This document shows positions 25,477 through 35,788 of a stretch of 64,000 nucleotides of DNA, one piece after another. This stretch comes from Paenibacillus xylanexedens (lineage in GTDB: Bacteria; Bacillota; Bacilli; Paenibacillales; Paenibacillaceae). Made by a program: the position numbers and the translations under genes. A model generated the notes under the pieces. That model ran no database searches. It was not told the DNA's origin and was given only the letters and a program-made list of their open reading frames with translations. The DNA is taken from assembly GCF_007676705.1 (NCBI RefSeq), contig NZ_VEBF01000002.1:1364001-1428000 (forward strand). Direction: 5' to 3'. Each line of letters starts with the position of its first letter. Position 1 is the first letter of the stretch.

Positions 25477-26175
25477 TTATTTTTGCTTGTAGAACTCATG
25501 ATACAGCTTCATTAACGCCCGCTTCTCAATTCGCGATACATAAGAGCGTGAAATCCCAAGTTCCTTGGCAATCTCGCGCTGGGTACGTTCTTCCCCGCCT
25601 GCTTCCAGGCCAAATCGACCAACTACGACTTCCTTCTCCCGATCATCAAGGATATCGAGATTGCGATAAATTTTGCTTTTTTCGATCTTGAGCTGCACTT
25701 TATCTACAACGTCGTCGGCTTCTGTTCCGAGGATATCGATCAGTGTGATTTCGTTGCCTTCTTTATCCGTACCGATGGGGTCATGCAGGGATACGTCTTT
25801 GCGTGTTTTCTTCAGGGAACGCAGATGCATAAGTATCTCGTTTTCAATACATCTCGCTGCAAATGTGGCAAGTTTGGTTCCTTTGCCTTGTTGAAAACTT
25901 TCGATGGCTTTGATCAAACCAATGGTTCCGATGGAAATCAGATCTTCCTGATCTTCACCCGTATTGTCGAACTTCTTGACGATATGCGCGACGAGGCGCA
26001 GATTGTGTTCAATGAGCAGATTGCGGGAGTGAGCATTGCCTTCAGCCATAAGGCGTAAATGTTTGGCTTCATCATCCTCAGCCAGGGGCTGGGGGAACGC
26101 ATTATTTTTGACATACGAGACGAGTAACGTTAACTCCTTAATGAATAGAGCAATAGCGGTAAACAATCCGGGCAC
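25477..26175 (-). CDS. sigK: RNA polymerase sporulation sigma factor SigK, uninterrupted
   Basis: A 232-residue sigma-70-family factor. The pro-region [20 protein letters not shown], region 2 [15 protein letters not shown] and [20 protein letters not shown], and region 4 [20 protein letters not shown] match Bacillus SigK almost throughout. It acts late in the mother cell after membrane-bound pro-SigK is cut. The start is placed at the GTG at 26175 because AGGAGG lies 7 bases before it and overlaps the alternative GTG at 26184. Unlike B. subtilis, where a skin prophage splits the gene, it is continuous here. Confidence 0.95.
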   Translation of the reverse strand: MPGLFTAIALFIKELTLLVSYVKNNAFPQPLAEDDEAKHLRLMAEGNAHSRNLLIEHNLRLVAHIVKKFDNTGEDQEDLISIGTIGLIKAIESFQQGKGTKLATFAARCIENEILMHLRSLKKTRKDVSLHDPIGTDKEGNEITLIDILGTEADDVVDKVQLKIEKSKIYRNLDILDDREKEVVVGRFGLEAGGEERTQREIAKELGISRSYVSRIEKRALMKLYHEFYKQK

Positions 26176-26304
26176 AGATGACACCTCCTGCAGTTTTACA
26201 ACGATCTGGCCTGAGCACGTGAGGAACAGGGTCGATCTATTGTATGTAGGCAGGGGCCCAGAAGTGCACGTACACTTGAAAAAGGAAATACTCTTGTGAA
26301 GATT

Positions 26305-26484
26305 TCACACACTTACGGAAATAATCGAGCCCACCTTCTGAAGAAGGAGGAATTCCTTCTCTACACTTTGAATAAAATATGTTTTCTCGCCAAATATGAC
26401 GACATCATTCTCGGCTAATGGAACATCACTTTTGAAATAGATGAAATTATCCGTTTCCCGAAACGCACCTTTATAATAAAACAT
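26305..26484 (-). CDS. Small hypothetical protein, 59 aa
   Basis: The frame encodes MFYYKGAFRETDNFIYFKSD, continuing through FGEKTYFIQSVEKEFLLLQK to a stop. GGGGAG lies 8 bases before the ATG. The composition is that of a compact beta-strand protein. I do not recognise the family. It lies upstream of sigK on the same strand. The good ribosome binding site and natural composition make it a likely real gene. Confidence 0.55.
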   Translation of the reverse strand: MFYYKGAFRETDNFIYFKSDVPLAENDVVIFGEKTYFIQSVEKEFLLLQKVGSIISVSV

Positions 26485-26778
26485 GTCACCGACTCCCCAA
26501 TAAAGATAATCTATATAAAGCTGTATTCACGAGTACATTGGCTTGTCATTTTTATTACCCTTCTGTTTCAGTAATGCCAACGCTAATTTATTCTTTTCAT
26601 TTCAGCACGTCAAACGCTAACCCGATCTTCCTATGTATACAAAATTAACATACTCTCGGCAACATTAAATCCCATCTATAACAGGCTTGAAGAAACTAGC
26701 CAATGGATTATTGCTCTTGTACAAATAACCTCAGCTCTGTACGTTACAGAACTGAGGTTGACAGTCACTAATTTATGA

Positions 26779-27759
<981 letters not shown>

Positions 27760-27837
27760 TCATTAGATCCTGCTTTATGCTGAGCACTTACTGCATGTAA
27801 CATCACCTAAGCAGGTCTTCAACGAACCTTCCATTAT

Positions 27838-27851
27838 TGAAAACGCTTACA
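27838..27851. promoter_or_regulatory. CcpA cre site before the esterase
   Basis: TGAAAACGCTTACA matches the consensus TGWAANCGNTNWCA at every position. It lies 130 bases upstream of the esterase start, in its promoter region. Confidence 0.75.
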
Positions 27852-28037
27852 AAATTATCTTGATCACCTCCTTTCAATTTAACAATTCATCACACATTTA
27901 CGTTGGTTGACACTCTATTACAACAGAATAATTACTTATATAGTATATTATAACTTTTTTATCCATTACTGCAACTAAATTCACTCGCTTTGAGAGTTTC
28001 AAAGTGAATTCCCTATTAGAATTCCAAACCCTGTCTC

Positions 28038-28087
28038 AAAAAAAGCCTCAGATTCCTCGTAATATACAGGAAACTGCGGCTTTTTTA
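28038..28087. terminator. Hairpin terminator of the MFS gene
   Basis: AAAAAAGCC and GGCTTTTTT arms with an inner CAG/CTG pairing lie 10 bases past the MFS stop. A and T runs on both sides allow use in either direction. Confidence 0.8.
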
Positions 28088-28097
28088 TCAGGCTTTT

Positions 28098-29345
28098 TTA
28101 TTGTACTGATACTGGCTCCACAACGTTTGGAATCTCCGGCAAACGCTGTTTACGGTCCATCATCAAACTGACGAACAACCCCAGTAACCCCAATGCGGCA
28201 ATAACTGCTGCATACAAAGGTACGGATATAAGTCCCGTATGGGTAATTGCATACCCGCCCAGATAGGCTCCTCCTGCATTACCCAGATTAAACGCAGAGT
28301 GACTTGAAGTCGTTGCCAGCAGCGGTGCTTCACGGGTCATATTCATGATTCGAATCTGCAATCCTGGCATAATGCCAAAAGCCGCAACACCCCAGAAGAA
28401 TATGGTAATTACCGCGAGATAAGGATTGTCCAGCGTAAGCGTAAGTGCAGCTAGAAGAACGGCCAGGATGCCGAAGTTGATGATCAAGGAAGGCATCAGC
28501 TTCCAGTCTGCCAGACGACCGCCAACCATGTTGCCAAGTGTAACGCCGAAACCGAACAGCACCAGAATCCAGGTCACATTCTGCTCGGCAAAACCACTAA
28601 TGTCTACAAGCATCGGCGTAATGTACGTAAATACGGCGAACAGACTTCCACAGCCCAACGCGCCAATGAGTAGAACCAATAATACCTGTGGACGAACCAG
28701 ATTTCGGAACTGCTGCCCGAGGTTCGCTGGTGCGCCTTGCGGGATAACGGGAATGAAACGAATGATGCCAATCAACGAGATAATGCCTAGAATGGTAATT
28801 GCCCCGAAGGACGACCGCCATCCAAGCTGTTGCCCGATAAATGTACCAAACGGAACGCCAATAATGTTGGCAATCGTGAGCCCTGCGAGAACAACCGATA
28901 CCGCTCCTGCCCTTCTCTCGGGTGCAACGAGCCGTGTTGCCATGATCGAACCTACACCGAGGAACGTACCATGGGCAAATGCCGTCAGAATCCGTGCCGA
29001 GATCAGCAGTCCATAGGTAGGAGCAATGACAGACAAGGCGTTACCGATAATGAAAATGCACATCAGCAGCACCAGCAGTTTTTTCTGCGGAATCTTGTGC
29101 GTGAACACGGTCAAGATCGGCGCACCTACCGCTACACCAAGCGCATATCCCGTAATGAGTTGTCCCGCCTGTGGAATACTTACATTCAGGTCTGTCGCTA
29201 CATTGGGCAGTAAGCCCATAATAATAAACTCAGTCATACCAATCGCAAAAGCCCCAATCGTCAGGCAAAACAGGGATAATGGAAACGCCCCTCGTTTACC
29301 AGACTGCGAAGCTTTTGATTCTGTCGTGTGTTCTGCCCTGCTCAT
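28098..29345 (-). CDS. MFS transporter, arabinose efflux (AraJ) type
   Basis: A 415-residue DHA1-type major facilitator with 12 helices. Characteristic segments are IGAFAIGMTEFIIMGLLPNV, the loop TGYALGVAVGAPILTVFTHK and RILTAFAHGTFLGVGSIMAT. It resembles chloramphenicol/arabinose-efflux transporters. The substrate cannot be read from sequence. It lies 28 bases downstream of the ADP-ribosylglycohydrolase gene on the same strand, so they may share a transcript. Confidence 0.88.
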   Translation of the reverse strand: MSRAEHTTESKASQSGKRGAFPLSLFCLTIGAFAIGMTEFIIMGLLPNVATDLNVSIPQAGQLITGYALGVAVGAPILTVFTHKIPQKKLLVLLMCIFIIGNALSVIAPTYGLLISARILTAFAHGTFLGVGSIMATRLVAPERRAGAVSVVLAGLTIANIIGVPFGTFIGQQLGWRSSFGAITILGIISLIGIIRFIPVIPQGAPANLGQQFRNLVRPQVLLVLLIGALGCGSLFAVFTYITPMLVDISGFAEQNVTWILVLFGFGVTLGNMVGGRLADWKLMPSLIINFGILAVLLAALTLTLDNPYLAVITIFFWGVAAFGIMPGLQIRIMNMTREAPLLATTSSHSAFNLGNAGGAYLGGYAITHTGLISVPLYAAVIAALGLLGLFVSLMMDRKQRLPEIPNVVEPVSVQ

Positions 29346-29373
29346 AGATGTTCTCTTCTCCTCTGTCTCTTTA

Positions 29374-30300
29374 TCAATGATTTCCTGTCGCTTTCAACCA
29401 CAATGCATCGGTTAGTTGATCGAACGTTTCACGCATGGCCAGCTTGTCCCGCCAGTGTGCCGGAATGCCGCTGAGTCCATAATAAGCACCTGCGATTTGT
29501 CCATATACGGCTCCCGTGGTATCCGCATCATCACCCAGATTAACAGCTAACAACGCGCCTTCCTCGAAGCTTGAGGACTTATGGAAAGCCCATAATGCGG
29601 CTTCAAGCGAACGAACCACATAACCACTGCCCTTAATTTCGGGCGGCTCTTTGCTCTGATACGAGCCCCTAACAACCTCTTCAATTGCAGGTGAAAAAGT
29701 AGGCTCTTCCCTCCACTGTCGGCATGTCTCCGGCATCAGCATGACGTTCTTGTCCGCTCCACGCAGGCCAGCAACAAGTATAGCCGCCAGTACTTCACAG
29801 GCCTCTACACTTTCCGTTGCCGCATGTGTTGTTTGGGAGCTAAGTCCGGCATAATGAACTGCCTCTTGCGGACGATTGGCATAAGCCATCGCGACAGGAG
29901 CAAGCCTCATAATAGATCCATTGCCCGCCGTCATCGGATCCGTTGATCCGCTGTAGGCTTCTCCGGTTACACCAAACCTCTCCAAGGCGCTTCGTGTAGC
30001 CCCACCAATATCGAAGCAATTACCTGTGCTGCTCATGTACCCGACTTTGTACCAATTGGTATATCTGCGCATCTGATCCGCAGGATCAAAGTCTGCCTGG
30101 CGCACCAAACTTTCTGCCAGACACAGAGCCATGGATGTATCATCGGTCCACTGTCCTGCTTCCAGCCCGAATACACCGCCTCCCACGATATCGGTAACAG
30201 GTTCAAACGTTCCTGGGCTACTGAATTCTACAGTAGTTCCCAGCGCATCACCCACTGCAAGCCCGATCAAACATCCATCGAAACGATCCCTTTGAAGCAT
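29374..30300 (-). CDS. ADP-ribosylglycohydrolase family protein
   Basis: A 308-residue DraG/ARH-type hydrolase. The metal and substrate motifs are LIGLAVGDALGTTVEF, WTDDTSMALCLAESL (the TDDT dinuclear magnesium site) and LGDDADTTGAVYGQIAGA (GDDADT). It removes ADP-ribose from proteins or nucleic acids in the cytoplasm. The ATG at 30300 is chosen because AAGGAGG lies 10 bases upstream; the ATG 33 bases further upstream has no such site. Possible operon with the MFS gene downstream. Confidence 0.9.
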   Translation of the reverse strand: MLQRDRFDGCLIGLAVGDALGTTVEFSSPGTFEPVTDIVGGGVFGLEAGQWTDDTSMALCLAESLVRQADFDPADQMRRYTNWYKVGYMSSTGNCFDIGGATRSALERFGVTGEAYSGSTDPMTAGNGSIMRLAPVAMAYANRPQEAVHYAGLSSQTTHAATESVEACEVLAAILVAGLRGADKNVMLMPETCRQWREEPTFSPAIEEVVRGSYQSKEPPEIKGSGYVVRSLEAALWAFHKSSSFEEGALLAVNLGDDADTTGAVYGQIAGAYYGLSGIPAHWRDKLAMRETFDQLTDALWLKATGNH

Positions 30301-30333
30301 GACGATATCCCTCCTTATTTCATTGATTTTCAA

Positions 30334-30785
30334 GATCTTTTACTCCATTTTCCCACAGGCTCTAATCCTGCGTAAAGCTAATAAAAACAAAAGCACATGG
30401 CACGGTTTCTTCTATTATAAAAGTGTCGAAAGCTGTTGAACGGTCAAATCATCCAATTTTCATAAAAAAAGTTTTATTTTATTATGCTAAAAAAACAGTT
30501 TATTCAGTACACCGCTTACATGTAAAGGGCTTAACGGTTTGCAACGTCCATCATTTTCAGAAAATACGTCATCCATGTGAAAATTTTCAATGTAAACTAT
30601 CATGACGCGCTTGACCCTTCAGTTTGTCCTATGTTACGGTTTTATTAGCTTCAAACGCATATTTTTCCCAAATTAATATTCATTTTCGTTTATTGCGTCA
30701 ACTAATATCCCGCAACTTAATGAATACAGGGAATGAATTTGCAGAAAGTTTTCATTCTATTTCACCCCCAACTAATTCTGAAACA
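30334..30785. other. Intergenic region with promoters, no supported gene
   Basis: It separates the divergent ADP-ribosylglycohydrolase and HAD/mtlD units and must contain both promoters. It is AT-rich, with no convincing open frame. I see no riboswitch core or clear operator. Confidence 0.5.
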
Positions 30786-30799
30786 GGAGGAACAAATTT

Positions 30800-31468
30800 A
30801 TGATTAAGGCACTGGTGTTTGATTTCGACGGAACGATTATTGATACAGAGACAGCATGGTATATTGCTTTTCGTGATGCTTACAAGGAACACGGCGTGGA
30901 TTTAACCCTGGAGATGTATTCACAATGCATCGGTACCAGTCTGAAAACATTTAATCCGTATGAGTACCTCATCACAGATTTGAATCTTCCGATCGATCGG
31001 GAAGCGTTCAGGGAATCTGTTCAGTTGCAGCACGCTGCATTGATGAACAAAGAGGTGGTTCGTCCGGGCATTCAGAACTATCTTGATGAAGCGCGTAAAG
31101 CTGGACTAAAACTCGCTGTTGCCTCCAGCTCCAAACGGGAGTGGGTTGTACAGCATCTGGAACAACTGAAACTGAAAGATTATTTTGAAGTTATCCGTAC
31201 GGCAGATGATGTTGCAAATGTGAAGCCTGATCCGGAACTCTACAATCAAGCGCTTGAAGCCCTTGGAGTAACTGCAGACGAAGCCGTAGCGATTGAGGAT
31301 TCACCTAACGGCGCGCGTGCAGCTGCTACGGCTGGTATGCACTGCGTAGTCATCTCGAATACCATTACAGGAACATTGGAATTCGATATGCCTCACCAAC
31401 GGCTGTCTTGCTTGACTGACCTTACATTTAATGATTTGATTTCGAAGCCACTCGTCACTACCGTCTAA
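30800..31468 (+). CDS. HAD-superfamily sugar-phosphatase/phosphomutase
   Basis: A 222-residue HAD subfamily IA hydrolase. Motif I is DFDGTIIDTETAW (Asp8, Asp10), motif II SSSKREWV, and motifs III/IV KPDPELY and IEDSPNGARAA. The small helical cap suits sugar phosphates, as in beta-phosphoglucomutase and YcjU-like phosphatases. A GGAGGA site precedes the ATG. The next gene, 47 bases on, encodes mannitol-1-phosphate dehydrogenase, so mannitol-1-phosphate is a candidate substrate. That pairing is an inference. Confidence 0.85.
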   Translation: MIKALVFDFDGTIIDTETAWYIAFRDAYKEHGVDLTLEMYSQCIGTSLKTFNPYEYLITDLNLPIDREAFRESVQLQHAALMNKEVVRPGIQNYLDEARKAGLKLAVASSSKREWVVQHLEQLKLKDYFEVIRTADDVANVKPDPELYNQALEALGVTADEAVAIEDSPNGARAAATAGMHCVVISNTITGTLEFDMPHQRLSCLTDLTFNDLISKPLVTTV

Positions 31469-31515
31469 GGTCTGCACGAATTTCGCGATTCAATCCTTAA
31501 AGGGGGAGTTCATAC

Positions 31516-32688
31516 ATGAAAGCTGTACATTTTGGTGCGGGCAATATAGGCCGCGGTTTTATCGGTCATATGTTGTCCGCTTCCGACTACAAAGTCTGCT
31601 TTGTCGCACGTAACCCGAAGAAAATCTCCTTGCTTCAAGAGAGACAGGAATATCCCATTACACTGGCCAATAGCGATCAGGATACAACGATTGTAAACAA
31701 CGTGACGGCTATCAATGTGAATGAGCAGAATCTGGTTGCTGAAGAGATCGCTTCAGCCGATCTGATCACAACCGCCGTGGGTGTATCTGCACTCGGAGAT
31801 ATTGCCGAGCCGATCGCAAAGGGCATTCAACTTCGCATGAAAAACAATAATCAGACTCCACTGCATATTATCGCTTGCGAGAATGCCATCGGTGGCAGCA
31901 CCAGGCTGAAGAAACGCATCTATCCATTCCTGGATGAACATACTCGTAAAAAAGCCGAACGTTATATTTCTTTCCCCAATGCAGCAGTGGACCGGATTGT
32001 TCCGGCTCAAAACCACAAGGACCCGCTGCAGGTCACTGTTGAACCTTTTTATGAATGGGTCGTTCATCGTCCTGCCTTTCTGGATGGTTACAAGGAAATT
32101 GATGGTGTCCATTATGTGGATTCCCTTGAGCCTTATATTGAGCGTAAAATGTTTACGGTAAATACAGGCCACTGTGTCGCCGCATACTTCGGCTATCTCG
32201 AAGGATTCAAGACCATTCGACAGGTCATGAGTAACTCCACCCTTCGGGCCAAGGTCCGCCATGTTATGGAAGAGACGGGTCAGATGCTCATCCAGAAGCA
32301 CGGATTCAACGTACAGAAGCATAACAAATATATCGATTCCATACTGGAGCGCTTCGCCAATCCTAACCTGACGGATCAGGTTACCCGGGTCGGACGTTCC
32401 CCCCTTCGCAAGCTTTCGCCTCATGACCGGCTTGTTCGCCCAGCGCTGCAGGCCAGTGAATTCGGAATTGAAATTCCCCATTTAACTTCTGCCATGGCGG
32501 CCGCAATGCTGTTCAATGACGAACACGACGAGGAAGCCATGAAGATCCAACACATGATTCGCGAAGATGGCGTCTCCGCCTTTATCCGTGAACGCATGGG
32601 AATTCCCGACGAACATCCCGTTCATCAGAATGTGATCGCCCACTATCAAGAACTCAGAGGGCGCAAGGAATCGACCATACTAAACTGA
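31516..32688 (+). CDS. mtlD: Mannitol-1-phosphate 5-dehydrogenase
   Basis: A 390-residue long-chain polyol dehydrogenase. The N-terminal Rossmann motif is VHFGAGNIGRGFIGHMLSAS, and the catalytic segment VDRIVPAQNHKDPLQVTVEP leads to the K/N/H residues in KMFTVNTGHCVAAYFGYL. It interconverts mannitol-1-phosphate and fructose-6-phosphate with NAD. The ribosome binding site AAAGGGGGAG is strong. There is no mannitol PTS gene here; the partner is a HAD phosphatase, so the direction could be mannitol synthesis. Confidence 0.95.
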   Translation: MKAVHFGAGNIGRGFIGHMLSASDYKVCFVARNPKKISLLQERQEYPITLANSDQDTTIVNNVTAINVNEQNLVAEEIASADLITTAVGVSALGDIAEPIAKGIQLRMKNNNQTPLHIIACENAIGGSTRLKKRIYPFLDEHTRKKAERYISFPNAAVDRIVPAQNHKDPLQVTVEPFYEWVVHRPAFLDGYKEIDGVHYVDSLEPYIERKMFTVNTGHCVAAYFGYLEGFKTIRQVMSNSTLRAKVRHVMEETGQMLIQKHGFNVQKHNKYIDSILERFANPNLTDQVTRVGRSPLRKLSPHDRLVRPALQASEFGIEIPHLTSAMAAAMLFNDEHDEEAMKIQHMIREDGVSAFIRERMGIPDEHPVHQNVIAHYQELRGRKESTILN

Positions 32689-32827
32689 GTAATGGATCAG
32701 GGTCATTGGTTCGATCCCGCAAACTGAATAAAAGTACGGCCAAGAAGCCGGGAGGAACCTATGCATCCGCATCGCTCCTTCTGGCTCTTTGTCTTTGCAC
32801 GGCAAGGTACATTCATAGGATAGCCAC

Positions 32828-32879
32828 ATCAATAAAACAGCGCATCTCCTCTCTCAAGGAAACACGCTGTTTTATTGAT
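32828..32879. terminator. Bidirectional terminator
   Basis: ATCAATAAAACAGCG pairs perfectly over 15 bp with CGCTGTTTTATTGAT. It lies between mtlD and the convergent lipoprotein gene and can serve both. Confidence 0.8.
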
Positions 32880-32930
32880 CGTTATCATTCACTTAGCCGT
32901 TCGGTTTAACCCGCGTGGCTCATCCCTTTT

Positions 32931-33821
32931 CTACTCATTCATGATGGAATTGAGGGATGCGTATGCCATTGGCAGGAAACCTTCCGAAGGTTCACCAATG
33001 GGTGCTTGGATGTGGAAAATGAAACCATTACCGTCCAGTTCTTTGACAATAAAATACTCTGTTTTCTTATCATTCTGGGACATCATGTACAATCTCGCAT
33101 CCTTCATCGGGCCGTTGCTGAGTTGTTCAGTCGTTAATTGCTTTACTTCTCCTGTCTCGGACAACTCTTCCTTGGCATCCATCTTCAGCATATCCAGATT
33201 GTAATCTGCCGGTAGCTTCTCAATCTCTACCTCATAATCCGGATCAATCTTCATTGTTAATTCATGGTCTTCCGCGTCAAAAGCCATTGGTTCAAACACA
33301 TAAAATGAATAACCTTTCGCTTGTGCCAGTGTCACTGGGCGCTTCTCGGTCATTCCTTCTACCGTCACTTCCAGCTCTGACGTCTTCGGGCGATCGGACG
33401 TTACAGCACCGCCTGCATTAGAACCGCTCTTGTCATCGTTTGATTCAATCTTTGCAATCTCTGTAAGTACCAGCTGTTTCGTCGTTGCATCAATGGTTTT
33501 CTCTACATATTTGAAACGCACGGAATCTTCATCATCGATATCATCCAGTGACTTCTGCAGATCTTCACCGACCTGGAAAGACATCGGTTTTTCATTCACT
33601 CGAATCTCGATGGTGTGCGGATCAGCCCATCCGGTGAGAATACCTTCCGCTTCTATTGCAGCACTTTCATCCGGCTTTTGCTCCGGTGCTGGTGTGTGTT
33701 CTTCCGTATTATTCACAGGTGGCTGTGCAGCAGGACTGCTGTTCCCACAGGCCACAAGCGGGAATCCCATAAGTAAAACCAGTAGGGATGTACTAACTTT
33801 CATTGTATTTCCTTTTCGCAT
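32931..33821 (-). CDS. Lipoprotein of unknown function
   Basis: A 296-residue lipoprotein. The signal segment STSLLVLLMGFPLVACGNSS has the lipobox LVAC. It is followed by a proline/glutamate-rich linker and two alpha/beta domains; the C-terminal part (FYVFEPMAFDAEDHELTMKI) looks like a stress- or cell-envelope-associated fold but is not recognised. GGAGGTG precedes the first ATG and a second start six codons later also has a site. It is followed upstream by the YkyA-like lipoprotein gene, with a 142-base gap. Confidence 0.75.
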   Translation of the reverse strand: MRKGNTMKVSTSLLVLLMGFPLVACGNSSPAAQPPVNNTEEHTPAPEQKPDESAAIEAEGILTGWADPHTIEIRVNEKPMSFQVGEDLQKSLDDIDDEDSVRFKYVEKTIDATTKQLVLTEIAKIESNDDKSGSNAGGAVTSDRPKTSELEVTVEGMTEKRPVTLAQAKGYSFYVFEPMAFDAEDHELTMKIDPDYEVEIEKLPADYNLDMLKMDAKEELSETGEVKQLTTEQLSNGPMKDARLYMMSQNDKKTEYFIVKELDGNGFIFHIQAPIGEPSEGFLPMAYASLNSIMNE

Positions 33822-33963
33822 ATGAACACCTCCGTTAGCTTATACGCAATGATGCTTGTCCATGTTGCTTCTCATCCATTGGCTTGGCTGTATACTAGTA
33901 CTTACACGGGAGAAAGGCAGCTCAATCATGCAAAATGTCTGAACGATTACTGTAGTCCTCTAC

Positions 33964-34617
33964 CTAACTGGCCTGATCCATCTGTACCAGTTTCGCATTG
34001 GCTCCGTTAAATGCTTTGGTCTGCAGGTTAAATTGCTTACGGAATTCAGCAAGCTGCGCATATTCGCTATTCCGTACTCGAATGGCTCGCTTGATCTTAA
34101 CCAGATTAGGTTCTGCATTTTCTCTCATCAGTCCATATAACTGCTCATCGGCATTCAGACTCAGCTGATACGAAGCTACGAAATTGTCAAAAGCACGTGC
34201 TCTTGCTTCATATTGATCCAGCACCTTCTCAGCCTGGGCCAATGTTTCTTCGTTTTCAAATGATAGGTCTTTCAGTGAACTCCGCAGAGCTACCGTCTCC
34301 TCGCTGGTCTGTTTCATGACCCCTTCGGCCTGCTTCAACAACGTTCTTCGTTCATGAATATGATTTGCTGCCTGATCCAGCAGTGCTTCGAGATCACTGT
34401 TTTTGTTCTTGCCTTTGTCTAAAATAGACTTGTATAACTTCATATCTTCCTGCTCATGACTGGCCAGCGCCTTCAAACTCTGATCGATCTCCTGTCCGCT
34501 GAGCACCAATTGGTTTACCTGATTTGCCGCAGGCTCCTGCGGCTCTCCACAACCACTTACCAGCAGAATTAGCAATACGCTGACTGCCGCAAGTGCCACT
34601 TTTTTACTCGTTAGCAC
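33964..34617 (-). CDS. YkyA-family putative cell-wall-binding lipoprotein
   Basis: A 217-residue lipoprotein with the lipobox LLVSGCGE at about residue 23. The mature part is almost wholly helical coiled coil (IHERRTLLKQAEGVMKQTSE), the layout of the YkyA family. It is thought to sit at the outer face of the membrane and contact the wall. The polysaccharide deacetylase gene begins 40 bases upstream on the same strand, so wall modification may be the shared theme. Confidence 0.78.
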   Translation of the reverse strand: MLTSKKVALAAVSVLLILLVSGCGEPQEPAANQVNQLVLSGQEIDQSLKALASHEQEDMKLYKSILDKGKNKNSDLEALLDQAANHIHERRTLLKQAEGVMKQTSEETVALRSSLKDLSFENEETLAQAEKVLDQYEARARAFDNFVASYQLSLNADEQLYGLMRENAEPNLVKIKRAIRVRNSEYAQLAEFRKQFNLQTKAFNGANAKLVQMDQAS

Positions 34618-34657
34618 CCAAGTCCTTCCTCTCTTGCATCATCATCTTGTTGTTATA

Positions 34658-35560
34658 TTACAAGCGGCTATCTCCACTAAAATTGGCTACCCAGTGTGCA
34701 TCCGGATCGTATACTTCGAACTCGTAACCCCGATCTTCAAGCAGTTTCAGAATACGAGGCAGAGCCTGAACGGTCTGCTCGCGCTCGTGCATCAGAATCA
34801 CTTCCTTATCCCGATGTACACTTTTGCTCACCCGTGCCACAATCTTATCCGGTTGACCGGGGAGATTCCAATCAAGCGAATCTGTCGTCCAGTCCCACAG
34901 TTTGAACCCGGCTGCAGCAATATCACCCCTGAATTTTTCTCCGATCTGCGGGCTGCTTCCATAGGGTGCACGAATCAGATGAGGTGTAAAACCAATCAGG
35001 TCCTGCACCATCTTCTGCTCTTTCTTGAACTCTTTCACAAAGTTTGCAGAGCTGCCGCTCTTATACAACTTTTTATAGTTATGTGTCATGCTGTGGAGTC
35101 CAGGGTAACTTCCTTCCTTCAACAGCCGTTTCACAGCTTCTGGGTGCTGATTCAACTGACGTCCGATCATGAAGAAGGTAGCCTTCGCCTCATGCTGCTT
35201 CAGAATATCCAGCAGTTGTTCCGTATATTCAGTTGGCCCATCATCAAACGTTATGTATGCCAATTTGCGAATCTGACCCTGGAACCGTGCCGGCTCCTCC
35301 TTCGCATCCGGAGTAACTTGTATCATGCCGAGCTTGGCGGGTTGTTCTATTACAGTAATCGGAGGCGGCGCCACAACGCTTTTGATCCAGTGCGTCATTC
35401 CAAGGAATACATATGTAATACCGGTAACGAACAGTACCAGGAGCATTAGAGCTATGCTCAGCCTTCCATACCGGATTTTTCTTCGTTTATGTGTTTTCGT
35501 GCGACTTGTGCTGGGCGGAATACTGCCACGTTCTCCCGCTCTCTCTTGTTGAACTCTCAC
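34658..35560 (-). CDS. Membrane-anchored polysaccharide deacetylase (NodB domain)
   Basis: A 300-residue carbohydrate esterase family 4 protein. A basic N-terminus and one membrane helix (RLSIALMLLVLFVTGITYVF) put the catalytic domain outside. NodB motifs are TFDDGP (motif 1), HSMTH (motif 2), RAPYGSSP (motif 3), DWTTDSLDW (motif 4) and VILMHE (motif 5), so all catalytic and metal residues are present. It probably deacetylates peptidoglycan or chitooligosaccharide. It heads the downstream YkyA-like gene. Confidence 0.92.
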   Translation of the reverse strand: MRVQQERAGERGSIPPSTSRTKTHKRRKIRYGRLSIALMLLVLFVTGITYVFLGMTHWIKSVVAPPPITVIEQPAKLGMIQVTPDAKEEPARFQGQIRKLAYITFDDGPTEYTEQLLDILKQHEAKATFFMIGRQLNQHPEAVKRLLKEGSYPGLHSMTHNYKKLYKSGSSANFVKEFKKEQKMVQDLIGFTPHLIRAPYGSSPQIGEKFRGDIAAAGFKLWDWTTDSLDWNLPGQPDKIVARVSKSVHRDKEVILMHEREQTVQALPRILKLLEDRGYEFEVYDPDAHWVANFSGDSRL

Positions 35561-35788
35561 TGCCAGGCCACTTCCTTACTTTCAATTTTTCCCGATTATT
35601 GGTGTATTATCTCGTTTCATGTCTCTATATAGAAGATTAATAGAAAAATGGTTCGGGAGAATGACAGAATAGTTACAAGCCCGGTTACAATCTACTTATC
35701 TCTTCGTTCTCTTTATCTTTCCTGCAGTTACCTTCTCCTGTATAATGAAGTGATTTACGCCATCAGACTTCAAGAAGGAGCTACACCC

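Noticed and set aside
31753..32481. 242-codon minus-strand frame
   Set aside because: It lies wholly opposite mtlD, which has a full family match and ribosome binding site.
34634..35449. 271-codon plus-strand frame
   Set aside because: It is the antisense of the polysaccharide deacetylase, whose five NodB motifs are intact.
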